Below, in pieces: positions 5,209 through 5,777 of a DNA stretch of 5,777 nucleotides. Source of the DNA: Eubacteriales Family XIII. Incertae Sedis bacterium (GTDB lineage: Bacteria; Bacillota_A; Clostridia; Peptostreptococcales; Anaerovoracaceae). Each line of letters begins with the position of its first letter. The stretch's first letter is position 1. The position numbers were made by a program, and so were the translations under genes. The DNA is taken from positions 1 to 5,777 of the forward strand of contig JAITLA010000152.1 in NCBI GenBank assembly GCA_031278145.1. Direction: 5' to 3'. The notes beneath the pieces were generated by a model. That model had not been told where the DNA came from. It was given only the letters and a program-made list of their open reading frames with translations, and made no database searches.

Positions 5209-5777
5209 ATGAAACACAAGATATTCATCGACGGACGCGAAGGGACCACGGGGCTCAAGATCCTCGAGCGTTTTGCCGCGCGCGCGGACACGGAGATTCT
5301 GGAGATCGCGGAGGCGGAACGCAAGGAGCGCAAGAGCAGACTGGCCCGCATGGCCGAGGCGGAGATCGCATTCCTGTGCCTGCCGGACGAGGCCTCGCGC
5401 GCGATTGCGGCGGATGTCGCCGAATCGGGCGTAAAGACGCGCCTCATAGACGCGTCCACCGCCTTTCGCACATCGCCGGACTGGGTCTACGGCCTGCCGG
5501 AGCTGACGCGGGAGCAAGGCGGGCGAATCGCGACGGCCGGGAGGGTCGCCGTGCCGGGCTGTCACGCGACGGGCTTCATCCTGATTGCGCGGACGCTGAT
5601 CGAGGCGGGCGTGACGGACGCGGATTACCCCTTCTCCTTCTGTTCCCTCACGGGCTACAGCGGCGGCGGCAAGCGGATGATAGACGACTACGCGCGGCGG
5701 GACGATATCGGGGCGCCACGGCAATACGGGCTGTCGCAGGCGCACAAGCACCTCCCGGAGATCGAAGCCTTCTCGGG
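5209..5777 (+). CDS. argC: N-acetyl-gamma-glutamyl-phosphate reductase (type 2), 5' part
   Basis: This enzyme reduces N-acetyl-gamma-glutamyl phosphate with NADPH to N-acetylglutamate semialdehyde, the third step of arginine/ornithine synthesis in the cytoplasm. The right edge cuts the gene; 189 codons are visible of roughly 310 usual for the short type-2 form. Residues 4-16 (KIFIDGREGTTGL) form the nucleotide-binding strand-loop. DASTAFR (81-87) and YGLPEL (94-99) are family signatures. The catalytic cysteine is Cys118 in VPGCHATG. SLTGYSGGGKRMID and the AHKHLPEIE segment, which holds the conserved His, complete the visible active site. All key residues seen are intact. GGAGGA (5195-5200), 8 nt upstream, supports the start. 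An ARG-box-like site and two promoters precede it, so arginine repression is likely. Other arg genes probably follow outside the window. Confidence 0.94.
   Translation, partial: MKHKIFIDGREGTTGLKILERFAARADTEILEIAEAERKERKSRLARMAEAEIAFLCLPDEASRAIAADVAESGVKTRLIDASTAFRTSPDWVYGLPELTREQGGRIATAGRVAVPGCHATGFILIARTLIEAGVTDADYPFSFCSLTGYSGGGKRMIDDYARRDDIGAPRQYGLSQAHKHLPEIEAFS

Noticed and set aside
1..5777. CRISPR arrays, tRNA or rRNA genes, insertion sequences
   Set aside because: No regularly spaced repeats, no tRNA-like cloverleaf or CCA-type ends, no rRNA core motifs and no transposase-like frames were seen.

Overview
The window looks like chromosomal DNA from a GC-rich, Gram-positive, Clostridia-like bacterium. 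Supporting signs are near-consensus sigma-A promoters, purine-rich Shine-Dalgarno sites, a protein with three SLH domains, a FUSC-type exporter and a type-2 ArgC with an ARG-box-like site in front. This taxonomic reading is inference; no rRNA or other marker is present.

Layout. (1) At the left edge, on the minus strand, is the 5' part of an aromatic-acid-exporter/FUSC-like membrane protein (245 down to 1, cut by the edge). (2) Positions 246-459 form a divergent control region. Two sigma-A promoters stand back to back, and their -35 elements are the two arms of one perfect inverted repeat (349-367). (3) On the plus strand follow two co-directional genes: an unrecognised 170-residue protein (460-972) and a DUF1883-TIR fusion protein (1046-1864). 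The TIR domain lacks the glutamate expected at the NADase position (Gly195 instead). TIR proteins often act in NAD-dependent anti-phage defence, so this pair is the best candidate here for an undescribed system, but the function is inferred. (4) A strong promoter (1893-1921) starts a leader of about 170 nt with a long stem at its 5' end and a possible 17-codon TTG-start peptide. It leads to a 112-residue protein of unknown function (2098-2436). (5) A 751-residue secreted cell-surface protein follows (2503-4758): signal peptide, three SLH domains, three FN3-like repeats, a cadherin-like beta-sandwich and a divergent C-terminal domain. A very strong intrinsic terminator closes it (4787-4834). 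(6) The 450-bp gap 4759-5208 has no convincing gene. It holds that terminator, two further stem structures (4883-4954 and 4954-5022), an ARG-box-like palindrome (5062-5075) and two tandem promoters. (7) argC starts at 5209 and runs off the right edge, probably the first gene of an arginine biosynthesis operon.

The parts appear to be independent transcription units: exporter (minus strand), unknown/TIR pair, 112-residue protein plus surface protein, and arginine synthesis. No terminator is visible after the TIR gene, so read-through into the next unit is possible.
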